A DNA stretch of 64,000 nucleotides from assembly GCF_010093305.1 (NCBI RefSeq), contig NZ_PDWS01000002.1, positions 1-64,000 of the forward strand, read 5' to 3'. This document shows, piece by piece, positions 29,373-38,663 of this stretch. The position numbers and the translations under genes were made by a program. The notes under the pieces were generated by a model. It was not told the DNA's origin, made no database searches, and saw only the letters and a program-made list of their open reading frames with translations. Source of the stretch: Pseudoxanthomonas sacheonensis (GTDB taxonomy: Bacteria; Pseudomonadota; Gammaproteobacteria; Xanthomonadales; Xanthomonadaceae). Every line of letters begins with the position of its first letter. Position 1 is the stretch's first letter.

Positions 29373-29490
29373 AACCTCAAAATATCAACAAATTTGAGAT
29401 CAATCCAGGACTTTTCATATATGAACAGGCGTTTCTATCGCTTATCCGACACCATTATCAGAAACCGATGACAGGCCATTGACATCGTTG

Positions 29491-29506
29491 TTTAGATCGA
29501 TCCAAA
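29491..29506. promoter_or_regulatory. Near-palindrome shared with the PfkB-kinase upstream region
   Basis: TTTAGATCGATCCAAA centred on GATCGATC lies 68 bp before the hexokinase-type gene. The reverse complement of its first 15 bases occurs exactly at 50246-50260 upstream of the PfkB kinase, and the 9-bp core AGATCGATC recurs at 30696-30704 just before the TonB receptor. It is a candidate operator tying the two ends of the N-glycan locus together. Confidence 0.5.
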
Positions 29507-29573
29507 CTCGAGCCATAGTCAGGTGCTAGTCGGGCGCCATGACGGAATGCGAGGCATGGGAGATGTGTTCGCA

Positions 29574-30578
29574 ATGATCGATCCACCCACAATGGGTTCA
29601 CTGGTGAACGGCACGCCGTTCCTCGCCGCAGATGTCGGCGGCACCCATGCGCGCCTGGCCCTTGTGCGCGCCGGAGCCGCCGCCGGCCGGCCGGTCGAAG
29701 TGCTGGCGTTCCAGAAATACGATTGCAGCGACCACGCCTCGCTCGTCGACTTCATCTCCGAATTCCTGGCCGCGCATGGCGCCAGCGGAGTGGACCGCGG
29801 AGTGGTCGCCAGCGCCGGCTACGCGCTGGACGACGAGACAGTCATCACCACCAACCTGCCGTGGCCGCTGTCGATCCGTGAGACCCGCGAACGCCTCGGC
29901 TTCGCCGACCTGCGTCTGGTCAACGACTTCGAAGCCGTGGCCTACGCCGCAGCCACCCTCCCCACCGTGGAGACCACCCACATCACCGGGCCATACGAGG
30001 CTTTGGTGCGCGGCCCCGTGCTGGTGCTGGGCCCTGGTACCGGCCTGGGTGCGGCGTTGTGGATTCCCAACGGCGAACGTCCCTTCGTTTTGGCCACCGA
30101 GGCCGGGCATGCGGCATTGGCGGCCAACAACGAACTGGAACTGGCGCTGCTGGCGCAACTGTTGAAGCAGCACCGGCACGTGACGATCGAACAGGTGCTG
30201 TCCGGCCCCGGCATCCTCAATCTGTACAACGCGCTGGCGGTGCTGCGCGGCGCGAAACCCGTGCTGTCCACGCCGAACCAGATCACCGCGGCGGCGCAGA
30301 CCGGCGACGACGCGCTTGCGCGCGAAGCTCTGGAAGCTTTCTGCGGCTTCCTGGGCAGCGTGGTCGGCGATATGGCGTTGACCTACGGCGCGCAGGGCGG
30401 CATCCGCCTGGCTGGCGGCGTTCTGCCGCAGATCCGCGATTTCCTTTTGCGCAGCGACTTCGTCGCCCGCTACCTCAACAAAGGGCCGATGTGCGCGGCG
30501 CTGGAGCGCATTCCCGTGCGCCTGGTCGAGCACGGGCAACTTGGCGTGGTCGGCGCAGCGCACTGGTACCTGCACTAG
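29574..30578 (+). CDS. glk: Glucokinase-family (ROK-independent Glk) sugar kinase
   Basis: 334 residues of the Glk family: the phosphate-1 loop is FLAADVGGTHARLAL, followed by LVNDFEAVAYAA (catalytic Asp region), LVLGPGTGLGAAL and GGIRLAGGV. It phosphorylates glucose or, as in some xanthomonad homologues of this fold, possibly N-acetylglucosamine; the latter would fit an N-glycan locus. Start uncertain: ATGs at 29523, 29547, 29556 and 29574 are in frame, and 29574 was chosen for family length with a GGGAG upstream. Confidence 0.87.
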   Translation: MIDPPTMGSLVNGTPFLAADVGGTHARLALVRAGAAAGRPVEVLAFQKYDCSDHASLVDFISEFLAAHGASGVDRGVVASAGYALDDETVITTNLPWPLSIRETRERLGFADLRLVNDFEAVAYAAATLPTVETTHITGPYEALVRGPVLVLGPGTGLGAALWIPNGERPFVLATEAGHAALAANNELELALLAQLLKQHRHVTIEQVLSGPGILNLYNALAVLRGAKPVLSTPNQITAAAQTGDDALAREALEAFCGFLGSVVGDMALTYGAQGGIRLAGGVLPQIRDFLLRSDFVARYLNKGPMCAALERIPVRLVEHGQLGVVGAAHWYLH

Positions 30579-30715
30579 GAAACGCAAGCTTTCGCAACTG
30601 CAACACCACAGACACGGAGGGGGCGCATCAGGCGCCCAGACGGAAATCACGGAGCAACACGGCTCGGCAACTACACAACCACCGCAGCATCCAACAGATC
30701 GATCGGGAGAGTGGC

Positions 30716-33295
30716 ATGAATTACCGCAAGTCAGCACTATCGTCAGCCATCGTCGCTTGCATAGCGTTCAGCGCCCACGCGCAGGATGCCGCCAGCCAAG
30801 CGCCTAGTTCCAACGAGCAGGCCACGCAGTTGGACACCGTCACCGTTACCGGCTATCGCCTCTCCCTGGAAAAGAGCCAGGCGGTCAAGCGTTCGGCCAA
30901 TTCCATCGTCGATGCGATCAGCGCCGAAGACATCGGCAAATTCCCCGACACCAACGCCGCCGAATCGCTGTCGCACTTGCCCGGCATCACCGTCGACCGC
31001 CAGTTCGGCGAAGGCGAAAAGGTCAGCATCAACGGTACCGACCCGGCGTTGAACCGCGTACTGGTCAACGGCCAGACCATCGCTTCCGGCGATTGGGGCG
31101 GCAATCCCACCGACACCAGCGGCCGCACCTTCAATTACACCCTGCTCTCGCCGGAAATCATCGGCCTGATGGAGGTGTACAAGACCCCGGAAGCCCGCAT
31201 CGACGAAGGCTCGATCGGCGGCACCGTGATCGTGCACACCCGCAAGCCGCTGGACCTGCCCAGCAACACCATCCGCGGTTCGCTCGGCTACAACTACAAC
31301 GACCGCTCGGAAAAAGGCAATCCACGCGGTTCGGTACTCTGGAGCTGGAAGAACGACGCCGAGGACTTCGGCTTCCTGGTCTCGGGCACGCACGACGAGC
31401 AGAGCATTTCCCGCGCCGGTATCGAGTACTGGGGCTACGTCACGGGACTGCCCGCCACCGCCACGATCACCGGCGAAGGCGATCCTGCGGCGGCCAAGCT
31501 TCCGGTCGGCATCAGCAGTTCGTACTTCCAGCAGGACCGCAAGCGCGACGGCCTGCAGGCGGCGCTGCAGTGGAAGCCCAATGAGCGCAACGAGTTCAAC
31601 CTGACCGGCCTCTACGTCAAGGGCAAGTACGACAACTTCAGCCAGGCGCGCTACGTCTGCCCGGCCTGCAGCCTGAGCCAGATCACCAGCGCCACCATCG
31701 AGGACGGTTACGTGGTGGCGGCCGACGTCGACGGCGACGCTTACGCGCAGCACGATTTCAACCTGCGCAAGAGCCAGGTGGAGACCAACAGCCTGAACCT
31801 GCGCCACGATTACTATGGCGACAACTGGGTGTTCACTACCCAGGGCGGCACCACCAGCGCCAAGGGCGGCAAGGATCCGGAGTACCTGATGAAGACGCTG
31901 CTGCTCAGCGGCGGCTTCGACTTCGAATACGACGCCAATCACACCATCGTCAATTACGACAACAACGATGCGTCCAACTGGGGCCTGGCGCCCGGCCAGC
32001 AGTACGGCGGCCAGTACTACGAGACCAGCCGCGACAAGGAGCGCTACTTCCAGTTCGACGCCGAGCGCAACGTGGAATGGGGCCCGATCAACAAGGTCCA
32101 GATGGGCTACAAGTACACCAACCACGACAACAGCGTTTCTTCGCGCGGAAATGCGGTGGACGTGGTCTCGGCATTGAACCTGACCGAGATTCTCGGCGGC
32201 ATGGCGCCGAGCGGCCTCTACGACGGACTCGGGGCGAGCGGAGATTTGACGAGTTGGCCGACGGCCGACCTGGGCGCGGCCATCGCCTACTTCAATACGC
32301 TGACGCCGCGCGGCCCGTACAACTACAACTACGGTCCTTCGTTCGCGGTCAAGGAGATCACCAACGCCTTCTACGCGCAGGCGAACTTCGAGTCGGGCAA
32401 GTGGCGCGGCAACCTGGGCGTGCGCTACGTGGATACTTCGGACAAGTCGCTGTACTGGGTCAGCAACGGCTCGGGCGGCTACGATCGGGCGCTGGCGAAC
32501 CGCAGCTACTACAAGCCGCTGCCCAGCTTCAATCTGGCCTACGAAATCAATGACGACATGGTGGCGCGCTTCTCAGCGGCCAAGGTGATGGCCCGCCCAC
32601 GCTACGGCCAACTGGCGGGAACGTTGGATCTCGACGACACGAACTTCACCGGCGGTGGCGGCAACGTCGACCTGAAGCCCTACGAGGCCAACAACTACGA
32701 CCTGGCGTTCGAGTGGTACTTCGCCCCGAGCAGCATGCTGGCGGCCGAAGTGTTCCGTCGCGACATCAGCAACTATGTCGTGACCAACACCACCGAGCAG
32801 CAACTGACCAATCCGATCTCCGGCGTGTCCGGCGTCTATTCCATCAGCCGTCCGATCAATGTCGCCGATGCCACGGCCACCGGCGTTGCGCTGATCTACC
32901 AGCACGCGTTCGACAATGGTTTCGGCATCAACGCGAACTACACGTATACCGACACCAGCACCAGCACCGATCTGTTCCTTCCCTATGTCTCGAAGAATGC
33001 CTACACGCTGACGCCGTATTTCGAGAAAGGTCCGTTCAGCGTGCGCGTGAACTACAGCTACCGCTCGGAATACTTCAACCAGATCGGGCGCCAGCAGTCC
33101 ACCGTGTTCGCCGATGCGTACAAGCAGCTCGACCTGATCGCCGGCTACGAGATCAACGACATGTTCGGCGTCACCTTCAGCGCCACCAACCTGCTTGACG
33201 AAACCTACTACTGGTACGACACCCAGAAGCGCACCCCGCTCGGCGTGTACAAGAGCGGACGTAACTACCAGCTGGCCTTCAACGTCAAGTTCTGA
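30716..33295 (+). CDS. TonB-dependent outer-membrane receptor
   Basis: 859 residues. Signal peptide (about 22 residues, ending SAHA), a TonB-box-like segment LDTVTVTGYR, a plug domain (about 50-170: SANSIVDAISAEDIGKFPDT, PGITVDRQFGEGE, RIDEGSIGGTVIV) and a 22-strand-type barrel ending in Phe. It belongs to the oligosaccharide-uptake (Caulobacter-type) group and would bring N-glycan fragments across the outer membrane. A CxxC pair (YVCPACSL) sits in an extracellular loop. GGGAGAG lies 6 nt before the ATG. A perfect hairpin GGGCGC-ATCAG-GCGCCC lies in the 137-nt gap after the kinase gene. Confidence 0.93.
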   Translation: MNYRKSALSSAIVACIAFSAHAQDAASQAPSSNEQATQLDTVTVTGYRLSLEKSQAVKRSANSIVDAISAEDIGKFPDTNAAESLSHLPGITVDRQFGEGEKVSINGTDPALNRVLVNGQTIASGDWGGNPTDTSGRTFNYTLLSPEIIGLMEVYKTPEARIDEGSIGGTVIVHTRKPLDLPSNTIRGSLGYNYNDRSEKGNPRGSVLWSWKNDAEDFGFLVSGTHDEQSISRAGIEYWGYVTGLPATATITGEGDPAAAKLPVGISSSYFQQDRKRDGLQAALQWKPNERNEFNLTGLYVKGKYDNFSQARYVCPACSLSQITSATIEDGYVVAADVDGDAYAQHDFNLRKSQVETNSLNLRHDYYGDNWVFTTQGGTTSAKGGKDPEYLMKTLLLSGGFDFEYDANHTIVNYDNNDASNWGLAPGQQYGGQYYETSRDKERYFQFDAERNVEWGPINKVQMGYKYTNHDNSVSSRGNAVDVVSALNLTEILGGMAPSGLYDGLGASGDLTSWPTADLGAAIAYFNTLTPRGPYNYNYGPSFAVKEITNAFYAQANFESGKWRGNLGVRYVDTSDKSLYWVSNGSGGYDRALANRSYYKPLPSFNLAYEINDDMVARFSAAKVMARPRYGQLAGTLDLDDTNFTGGGGNVDLKPYEANNYDLAFEWYFAPSSMLAAEVFRRDISNYVVTNTTEQQLTNPISGVSGVYSISRPINVADATATGVALIYQHAFDNGFGINANYTYTDTSTSTDLFLPYVSKNAYTLTPYFEKGPFSVRVNYSYRSEYFNQIGRQQSTVFADAYKQLDLIAGYEINDMFGVTFSATNLLDETYYWYDTQKRTPLGVYKSGRNYQLAFNVKF

Positions 33296-33305
33296 TGCGG
33301 TACGG

Positions 33306-33347
33306 GCGGCGCCATCGTTCCCTCCACGATGGCGCCGCTCTTTTTTT
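33306..33347 (+). terminator. Rho-independent terminator after the TonB receptor
   Basis: A 13-bp perfect stem (33306-33318 with 33326-33338) with a 7-nt loop TCCCTCC is followed by TCTTTTTTT, 10 nt after the receptor stop. It separates the kinase-receptor operon from the glycosidase genes. Confidence 0.95.
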
Positions 33348-33560
33348 GGGGCGCTACCAGCTCCGCGACTTTCCATGAGTGCCGGTTCCCATGAAGCCCG
33401 ATAGCCAGCTGCCACACAGCGGCCCATTCCGACGCCTCGTTTGCACTGCCGCTCGCACTTATCCCCTTTCCATCGCCGACGCCTGTTGCGCAAGACCGAT
33501 GTCGGCATGCATGGTTGTCGTGAGGCCCACTTCGACAGAAACCATGAAGAAGGCGACCGA

Positions 33561-35975
33561 ATGACCACGATACCCACCCGTTCCGCACGCATCGGTACAA
33601 CGGTGCGCGTATTCGTCTTGTTATTGGCCGTCGGCATGTTGCTGCTTGGTTGCAGCGGGCGCACGGCTCCGGCGCCTGTCGCGGCACGCGCCGGAGTGCT
33701 GCCGTTGATCCCCGCGCCCGCCCAGGTCCAACGCGGCGATGGCAGTTTCGAAATCACTGGCGGAACCGTCGTCTCTGTCGCACAGGGCGATGCTCCCGCA
33801 CGCGATGCGGCAAACCATCTGGTCCGACTGCTGCGAGATACGCGCGGCTTGGACCTTCCCGTACGCGAGGAATCCACACCCTCCCCCGCCAGCATTCGCC
33901 TGCAGCTGGATACCAAGTCGCCGGTAGCCCAGGCCGAGGGATACGCGCTGGACGTCGATGCGCAGGGCTTGCGCATCAGCGCACGCGACGCCGCTGGCCT
34001 GTTCTATGGTGCGATCAGCGCATGGCAACTGGCGAGCGCCGACGCCGGTCGCGGCCCCATCGAGATCCCGGCGGTGAGGATCAGAGATTGGCCGCGCTTC
34101 GGCTGGCGCGGCCAGTTGCTGGACGTGGCCCGCCACTTCCACGACGTGGACACGGTCAAGCGCATGATCGACGCGATGGCCCAGCACAAACTCAATGTGC
34201 TGCATCTGCATCTGACCGACGACCAGGGCTGGCGCATCGAGATAAAGCGCTATCCCAAACTCACCGAGATCGGCGCATGGCGCACGCCGCCGGGCGCGGG
34301 CCGCCACGGCACGCCGCAGCGCTACGGCGGCTATTACACGCAGGAACAGATCCGCGACCTGGTCGCCTATGCCGCCGCGCGCCACATCACCATCCTGCCC
34401 GAAATCGACATGCCCGGCCACGCGCAGGCGGCGGTGGCGGCTTATCCGGAAGAAGTCGGCGTGACCGGCGAACATCCGTCGGTTTCGGTGGATTGGGGCG
34501 TCAATCCTTATCTTTTCGACACCGACGAACGCAGCATGAAGTTCATCGAGGGCGTGCTCGACGAAGTGTTGGAACTGTTTCCCTCGCCTTTCATCCACAT
34601 CGGCGGCGACGAAGCGGTCAAGGACCAGTGGGAAGCGTCGCCAGCGGTCCGCGCGCAAATGCGAAAACTGGGAGTGAAGGACGCGCACGCGATGCAGGGC
34701 TGGTTCAATGCGCAACTCGCCAAGTACCTGACCGGCAAGGGCCGGCGCCTGATCGGTTGGGACGAGATCCTGGAAGGCGGCCTCCCGGAAAGCGCCTCGG
34801 TGATGTCCTGGCGCGGCGTGGAAGGCGCCGTGGCCGCCGCCAAGCTAGGCCACGACGTGGTGCTGGCCCCTGCCGGCTGGATGTATCTGGACAACCTGCA
34901 GACCGAGCGCAGCGACGAGCCCAACGGCCGCCTGGCGGTGCTGCCGCTGTCGCGCGTCTACGAACTGGATCCGGTGCCGCCGGGACTGACTGCCGCCCAG
35001 GCCCGGCATGTGCTGGGCGCGCAGGGCGCGTTGTGGAGCGAATACATTCCCTCGCGCCGCCATGTCGAACACGCGCTGTTCCCGCGCATGGCGGCGGTGG
35101 CCGAAGTGGCCTGGTCGCCGATGGCCGCACGCGACTGGAACGGCTTCCTCTCACGCTTGCCGGCGCAGCTGCAGCGCTACCGTGCGCTGGGTATCGGTTA
35201 CAGCGACGGCGCCTTCGCCGCCGATATCAAGATCGACGGCGGCCTCGACACGGTATCGAACGGCGGGCAGGCCAGGATCGCGCTGGGCAACCAGACCGGC
35301 TTCGGCCAGATCCGCTACACCATCGATGGCAGCGAGCCTACGCAGGAATCCCCGCGCTACAGCGCGCCCTTCGCGGCGACGCTGCCGGTTACGGTGAAAG
35401 CCGCGGTGTTCACCGAGGACGGCAGGCCGCTGGCCGCCGCGCGTAGCCGGCGCTTCGACCGCGAAACGCTGTTGAGCGTCGATACCCAGGGCCTGCGCAA
35501 CTGCCACGATGGAGGTCCGCTGGGCCTGCGCGTACCGCTGCTGCCGGACATGCCGGGCATGGACACGCCGGTCTACAACGTGGACCTGTTCTACGCTTGC
35601 TGGACCTATCCGCAGGCGCGGCTGGACGGTATTGCGGGAATCCGCGTCGACGCCGCACGGCTGGCGCGCAACTATGGCTTGGCGCACGATCAGTCCAAGG
35701 TGCATCAGTATCCTTCGAGTGCGCCGCAGGGCGGGCGTGCTCATGGCGAACTCGAAGTGCTGGACGGTTGCGGCGGCAAGACGCTGGCGAAAATGGCGTT
35801 GCCGGCCGGAGCTGCCCTGGGCGAACAGTTCACGCTGGAAGCGCCGTTGCCGCCGCAAAAGGGCGTTCACGAGCTGTGCCTGCGCTTCACCGCATCCATC
35901 ACGGGTCCGTTGTATGCGATAGGAGCGGTTCAGCTGATCGAGGCCACCGCGCAGTCGCCACCCGCCATGCATTGA
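33561..35975 (+). CDS. GH20 beta-N-acetylhexosaminidase lipoprotein
   Basis: 804 residues. The lipobox LLLGC (Cys about residue 31) marks a lipoprotein. A GH20b-like domain is followed by the GH20 barrel with the catalytic pair Asp350-Glu351 in HIGGDEAVKDQW, and HLHLTDDQGWRIEI. The C-terminus has a chitobiase-type Ig domain (IRYTIDGSEPTQESPRY) and a carbohydrate-binding-like beta domain. It removes terminal beta-GlcNAc from N-glycan arms. It starts the glycosidase block, 214 nt after the terminator; the GH2 gene follows after 12 nt. Confidence 0.92.
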   Translation: MTTIPTRSARIGTTVRVFVLLLAVGMLLLGCSGRTAPAPVAARAGVLPLIPAPAQVQRGDGSFEITGGTVVSVAQGDAPARDAANHLVRLLRDTRGLDLPVREESTPSPASIRLQLDTKSPVAQAEGYALDVDAQGLRISARDAAGLFYGAISAWQLASADAGRGPIEIPAVRIRDWPRFGWRGQLLDVARHFHDVDTVKRMIDAMAQHKLNVLHLHLTDDQGWRIEIKRYPKLTEIGAWRTPPGAGRHGTPQRYGGYYTQEQIRDLVAYAAARHITILPEIDMPGHAQAAVAAYPEEVGVTGEHPSVSVDWGVNPYLFDTDERSMKFIEGVLDEVLELFPSPFIHIGGDEAVKDQWEASPAVRAQMRKLGVKDAHAMQGWFNAQLAKYLTGKGRRLIGWDEILEGGLPESASVMSWRGVEGAVAAAKLGHDVVLAPAGWMYLDNLQTERSDEPNGRLAVLPLSRVYELDPVPPGLTAAQARHVLGAQGALWSEYIPSRRHVEHALFPRMAAVAEVAWSPMAARDWNGFLSRLPAQLQRYRALGIGYSDGAFAADIKIDGGLDTVSNGGQARIALGNQTGFGQIRYTIDGSEPTQESPRYSAPFAATLPVTVKAAVFTEDGRPLAAARSRRFDRETLLSVDTQGLRNCHDGGPLGLRVPLLPDMPGMDTPVYNVDLFYACWTYPQARLDGIAGIRVDAARLARNYGLAHDQSKVHQYPSSAPQGGRAHGELEVLDGCGGKTLAKMALPAGAALGEQFTLEAPLPPQKGVHELCLRFTASITGPLYAIGAVQLIEATAQSPPAMH

Positions 35976-35987
35976 AAGGAGCTCCGC

Positions 35988-38663
35988 ATGTTCCCGCTAC
36001 ACCACCGTTTTCGCCGGCCGCATTGGGTCGCGCTGCTGTGCCTGGCCCTGGCAACGCCGGCTTGGGCCGCGCCGCCCACCTCGTTGAATCTCGACGAAGG
36101 TTGGCAGGTCCGGCTGCTGCCGGGACAGGCACAGGCGAAGGAGCATCCGAAAGCGGCGGCGTGGTTGCCGGCGCGTGTGCCGGGCACCGTGCAGACCGAC
36201 CTGATGGCTGCCGAGTTGGTGCCCGATCCGTTCATGGGCGACAACGAAGGAGCGATCCAATGGGTCGGCCTGAGCGACTGGCAGTACCGCAGCCGTTTCA
36301 AGGTCGATGCGGCGACCCTGGCGCGCGGACATGTCGAACTGGTGTTCGACGGACTGGACACGCTGGCCGAAGTACGGCTCAACGGCAAGCCTGTGCTGGA
36401 TGCGGACAACATGTTCCGGCGCTGGCGGGTGGATGCCAAACCGCTGCTCAAGCGCGGCGAGAACGTGCTTGAAGTGACCCTGCGCTCGCCGATCAAGAAG
36501 ATCCAGCCCTGGCTGGCGCAACAGCCGTATGCCCTGCCCGGCGGCTACGACTCGGCCTTCGGCGACGAACCGAAGGCGCGGCTCAGTTCCACTTACGTGC
36601 GCAAGGCGCCCTACCATTTCGGCTGGGACTGGGGACCGCGCATCGTCACCGCCGGCATCTGGAAGAACGTGCGCCTGGAAGCCTGGGACGCGATGCGTGT
36701 GGAAAGCATGCACATCGCCCAGCAACGGGTCGACGCACGGGCGGCGCAGCTCGAGGCGCAAATTGAGCTGGAGGCCGGCGCCAGCGGGCCGGTGCAGGTC
36801 GTGCTGGAAGTGCGCGGCCCGGATGGCGCCACGGTAACGCGGATCGAACGCGATGCGGTGGCCGATCCCGGCAGCAACCGCATCGATCTGCCGCTGCGCA
36901 TCACCGATCCGAAGCGCTGGTTCCCGTTCGGCTACGGCGCCCAGGATCGCTACATCTTTTCCGCGACGCTGCGCGACGCCAGTGGCGACCAGCATGCTAT
37001 CCAGCGCACCACCGGCCTGCGCACCGTCGAGCTGCGCCGCCAGAAGGACCAGTGGGGCAAGAGCATGGAATTCGTGGTCAACGGCATTCCGGTCTTCGCC
37101 AAGGGCGCCAACCTGATTCCGCTGGACAGCTTCCCTACCCGCGTCGATGAGGCGCGCATGCGTCGCACCCTGCTCGACGCGCGCGAAGCCAACATGAATA
37201 TGCTGCGCATGTGGGGCGGCGGCCACTACCAGGAAGACCGTTTCTACGAAATGGCCGACGAACTGGGCGTAATGATCTGGCAGGACTTCATGTTCGGCGG
37301 CGCGATTCCTCCCTACGACGTGGAATTCCGCGAGAACACCCGGCAGGAGGCGATCGAACAAGTCAAACGACTGCGCGACCATCCCAGCATCGTGATGTGG
37401 TGCGGCAACAACGAGGTGCAGACCGGCTGGGACCACTGGGGCGACCGGGTCAAGTTCAAGCAATCGATCGATCCCGAGGAACGCAGCCGCATCGAGCGCG
37501 GCATGACCACGCTGTTCGGTACGGTGTTCCGCGAAGTTGTCGCCGTGCACGATCCGGACGTGCCGTACTGGGCGACTTCACCCGGTACCGATTTCGATGG
37601 TGCCGCGGACGTAAGCGACGACGGCGACATGCACTACTGGCAGGTCTGGGGCGGCGAAGCCAAACCGGCCGAGGCCTACCTGGACGTCGAAACCCGCTTC
37701 CTGTCCGAGTACGGCCTCCAATCGTTCCCTGACATGCGCACTATCCGCGCCTTCGCCGGCAAGCAGGACATGGATCCGGAATCGCCGGTGATGCGCGCGC
37801 ACCAGAAGTTCGACAGCGGCAACGGCAACCAGCGCCTGCTTCTTTACATCCGCCGCGAGTTCGGCGAGCCGAAGGATTTCGAAAGTTTCGTCTACCTGAG
37901 CCAGCTGATGCAGGCCGAGGGCATCGGCCTGGCCGCCTCGCACCTGCGCGCATCGCGTCCGCGGACTATGGGTTCGCTGTACTGGCAACTCAACGATGTG
38001 TGGCCGGGCGCATCGTGGTCCAGCGTGGACTACTACGGACGCTGGAAAGCGCTGAACTACCACGCCCGCCGCTTCTACGCGCCGGAGCTGACTGCCGCGC
38101 TGCGCAAGGACGGCAAGACGACGCTTTCTCTGATTTCCGACCGCACCGCACCGCTCGCCGCACGCTGGCGGCTGCGCGTAATGGATTTCGACGGCAAGGA
38201 ACTGAGCCGACGCGAGAAGACAGCGACGCTGCCGCCACTGAGCAGCACCCGCATTGGCCAGTTCAGCGATGCGCAACTGCTCGGCCGCGCCGATCGCAAA
38301 CGGAGCTTTGCGGTGTTCGAACTGCTCGACGGCGAGCGCGTACTGTCGCGCCAACTGGTGTTCTTCGATGCCGCCAAGCATCTCGCGCTGCCTGCCGTAC
38401 AGGTCCGCAGCGATTGGAAGGCCGATGGCGATGGCTTCGCGCTGACCTTGTCCAGCGACGCGTTGGCGCGCGATGTCTGGCTGTCGTTCGGCGATCTCGA
38501 CGCGCATGTCTCGGATAACGCTTTCGATTTGCTGCCGGGCGAACCGCTGACGGTGCGTGTGCATGGCCAGGCAACGTTGGAGCAACTGCGTACGGCGTTG
38601 CAGGTGCGCGAACTGGGCGGCACGCTGGCCGGCGCTCCGGCTGAACCTAAAGAGGCGAAATGA
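35988..38663 (+). CDS. GH2 beta-mannosidase, exported
   Basis: 891 residues with a signal peptide (about 27 residues, ending PAWA). A GH2 sugar-binding domain (from LNLDEGWQV), an Ig-like domain and a barrel hold acid/base Glu476 in WCGNNEVQTGW and nucleophile Glu574 in FLSEYGLQSFP, the beta-mannosidase pattern (RMWGGGHYQEDRFYE). It cleaves the core Man-beta-1,4-GlcNAc bond. AAAGGAG lies 7 nt before the ATG. Its TGA overlaps an ATG of the GH3 gene. Confidence 0.93.
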   Translation: MFPLHHRFRRPHWVALLCLALATPAWAAPPTSLNLDEGWQVRLLPGQAQAKEHPKAAAWLPARVPGTVQTDLMAAELVPDPFMGDNEGAIQWVGLSDWQYRSRFKVDAATLARGHVELVFDGLDTLAEVRLNGKPVLDADNMFRRWRVDAKPLLKRGENVLEVTLRSPIKKIQPWLAQQPYALPGGYDSAFGDEPKARLSSTYVRKAPYHFGWDWGPRIVTAGIWKNVRLEAWDAMRVESMHIAQQRVDARAAQLEAQIELEAGASGPVQVVLEVRGPDGATVTRIERDAVADPGSNRIDLPLRITDPKRWFPFGYGAQDRYIFSATLRDASGDQHAIQRTTGLRTVELRRQKDQWGKSMEFVVNGIPVFAKGANLIPLDSFPTRVDEARMRRTLLDAREANMNMLRMWGGGHYQEDRFYEMADELGVMIWQDFMFGGAIPPYDVEFRENTRQEAIEQVKRLRDHPSIVMWCGNNEVQTGWDHWGDRVKFKQSIDPEERSRIERGMTTLFGTVFREVVAVHDPDVPYWATSPGTDFDGAADVSDDGDMHYWQVWGGEAKPAEAYLDVETRFLSEYGLQSFPDMRTIRAFAGKQDMDPESPVMRAHQKFDSGNGNQRLLLYIRREFGEPKDFESFVYLSQLMQAEGIGLAASHLRASRPRTMGSLYWQLNDVWPGASWSSVDYYGRWKALNYHARRFYAPELTAALRKDGKTTLSLISDRTAPLAARWRLRVMDFDGKELSRREKTATLPPLSSTRIGQFSDAQLLGRADRKRSFAVFELLDGERVLSRQLVFFDAAKHLALPAVQVRSDWKADGDGFALTLSSDALARDVWLSFGDLDAHVSDNAFDLLPGEPLTVRVHGQATLEQLRTALQVRELGGTLAGAPAEPKEAK

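Noticed and set aside
33349-33358. GGCGCTACCA, half of the xylan operator, before the GH20 gene
   Set aside because: Only one half-site is present and it directly follows a terminator; not enough to call an operator.
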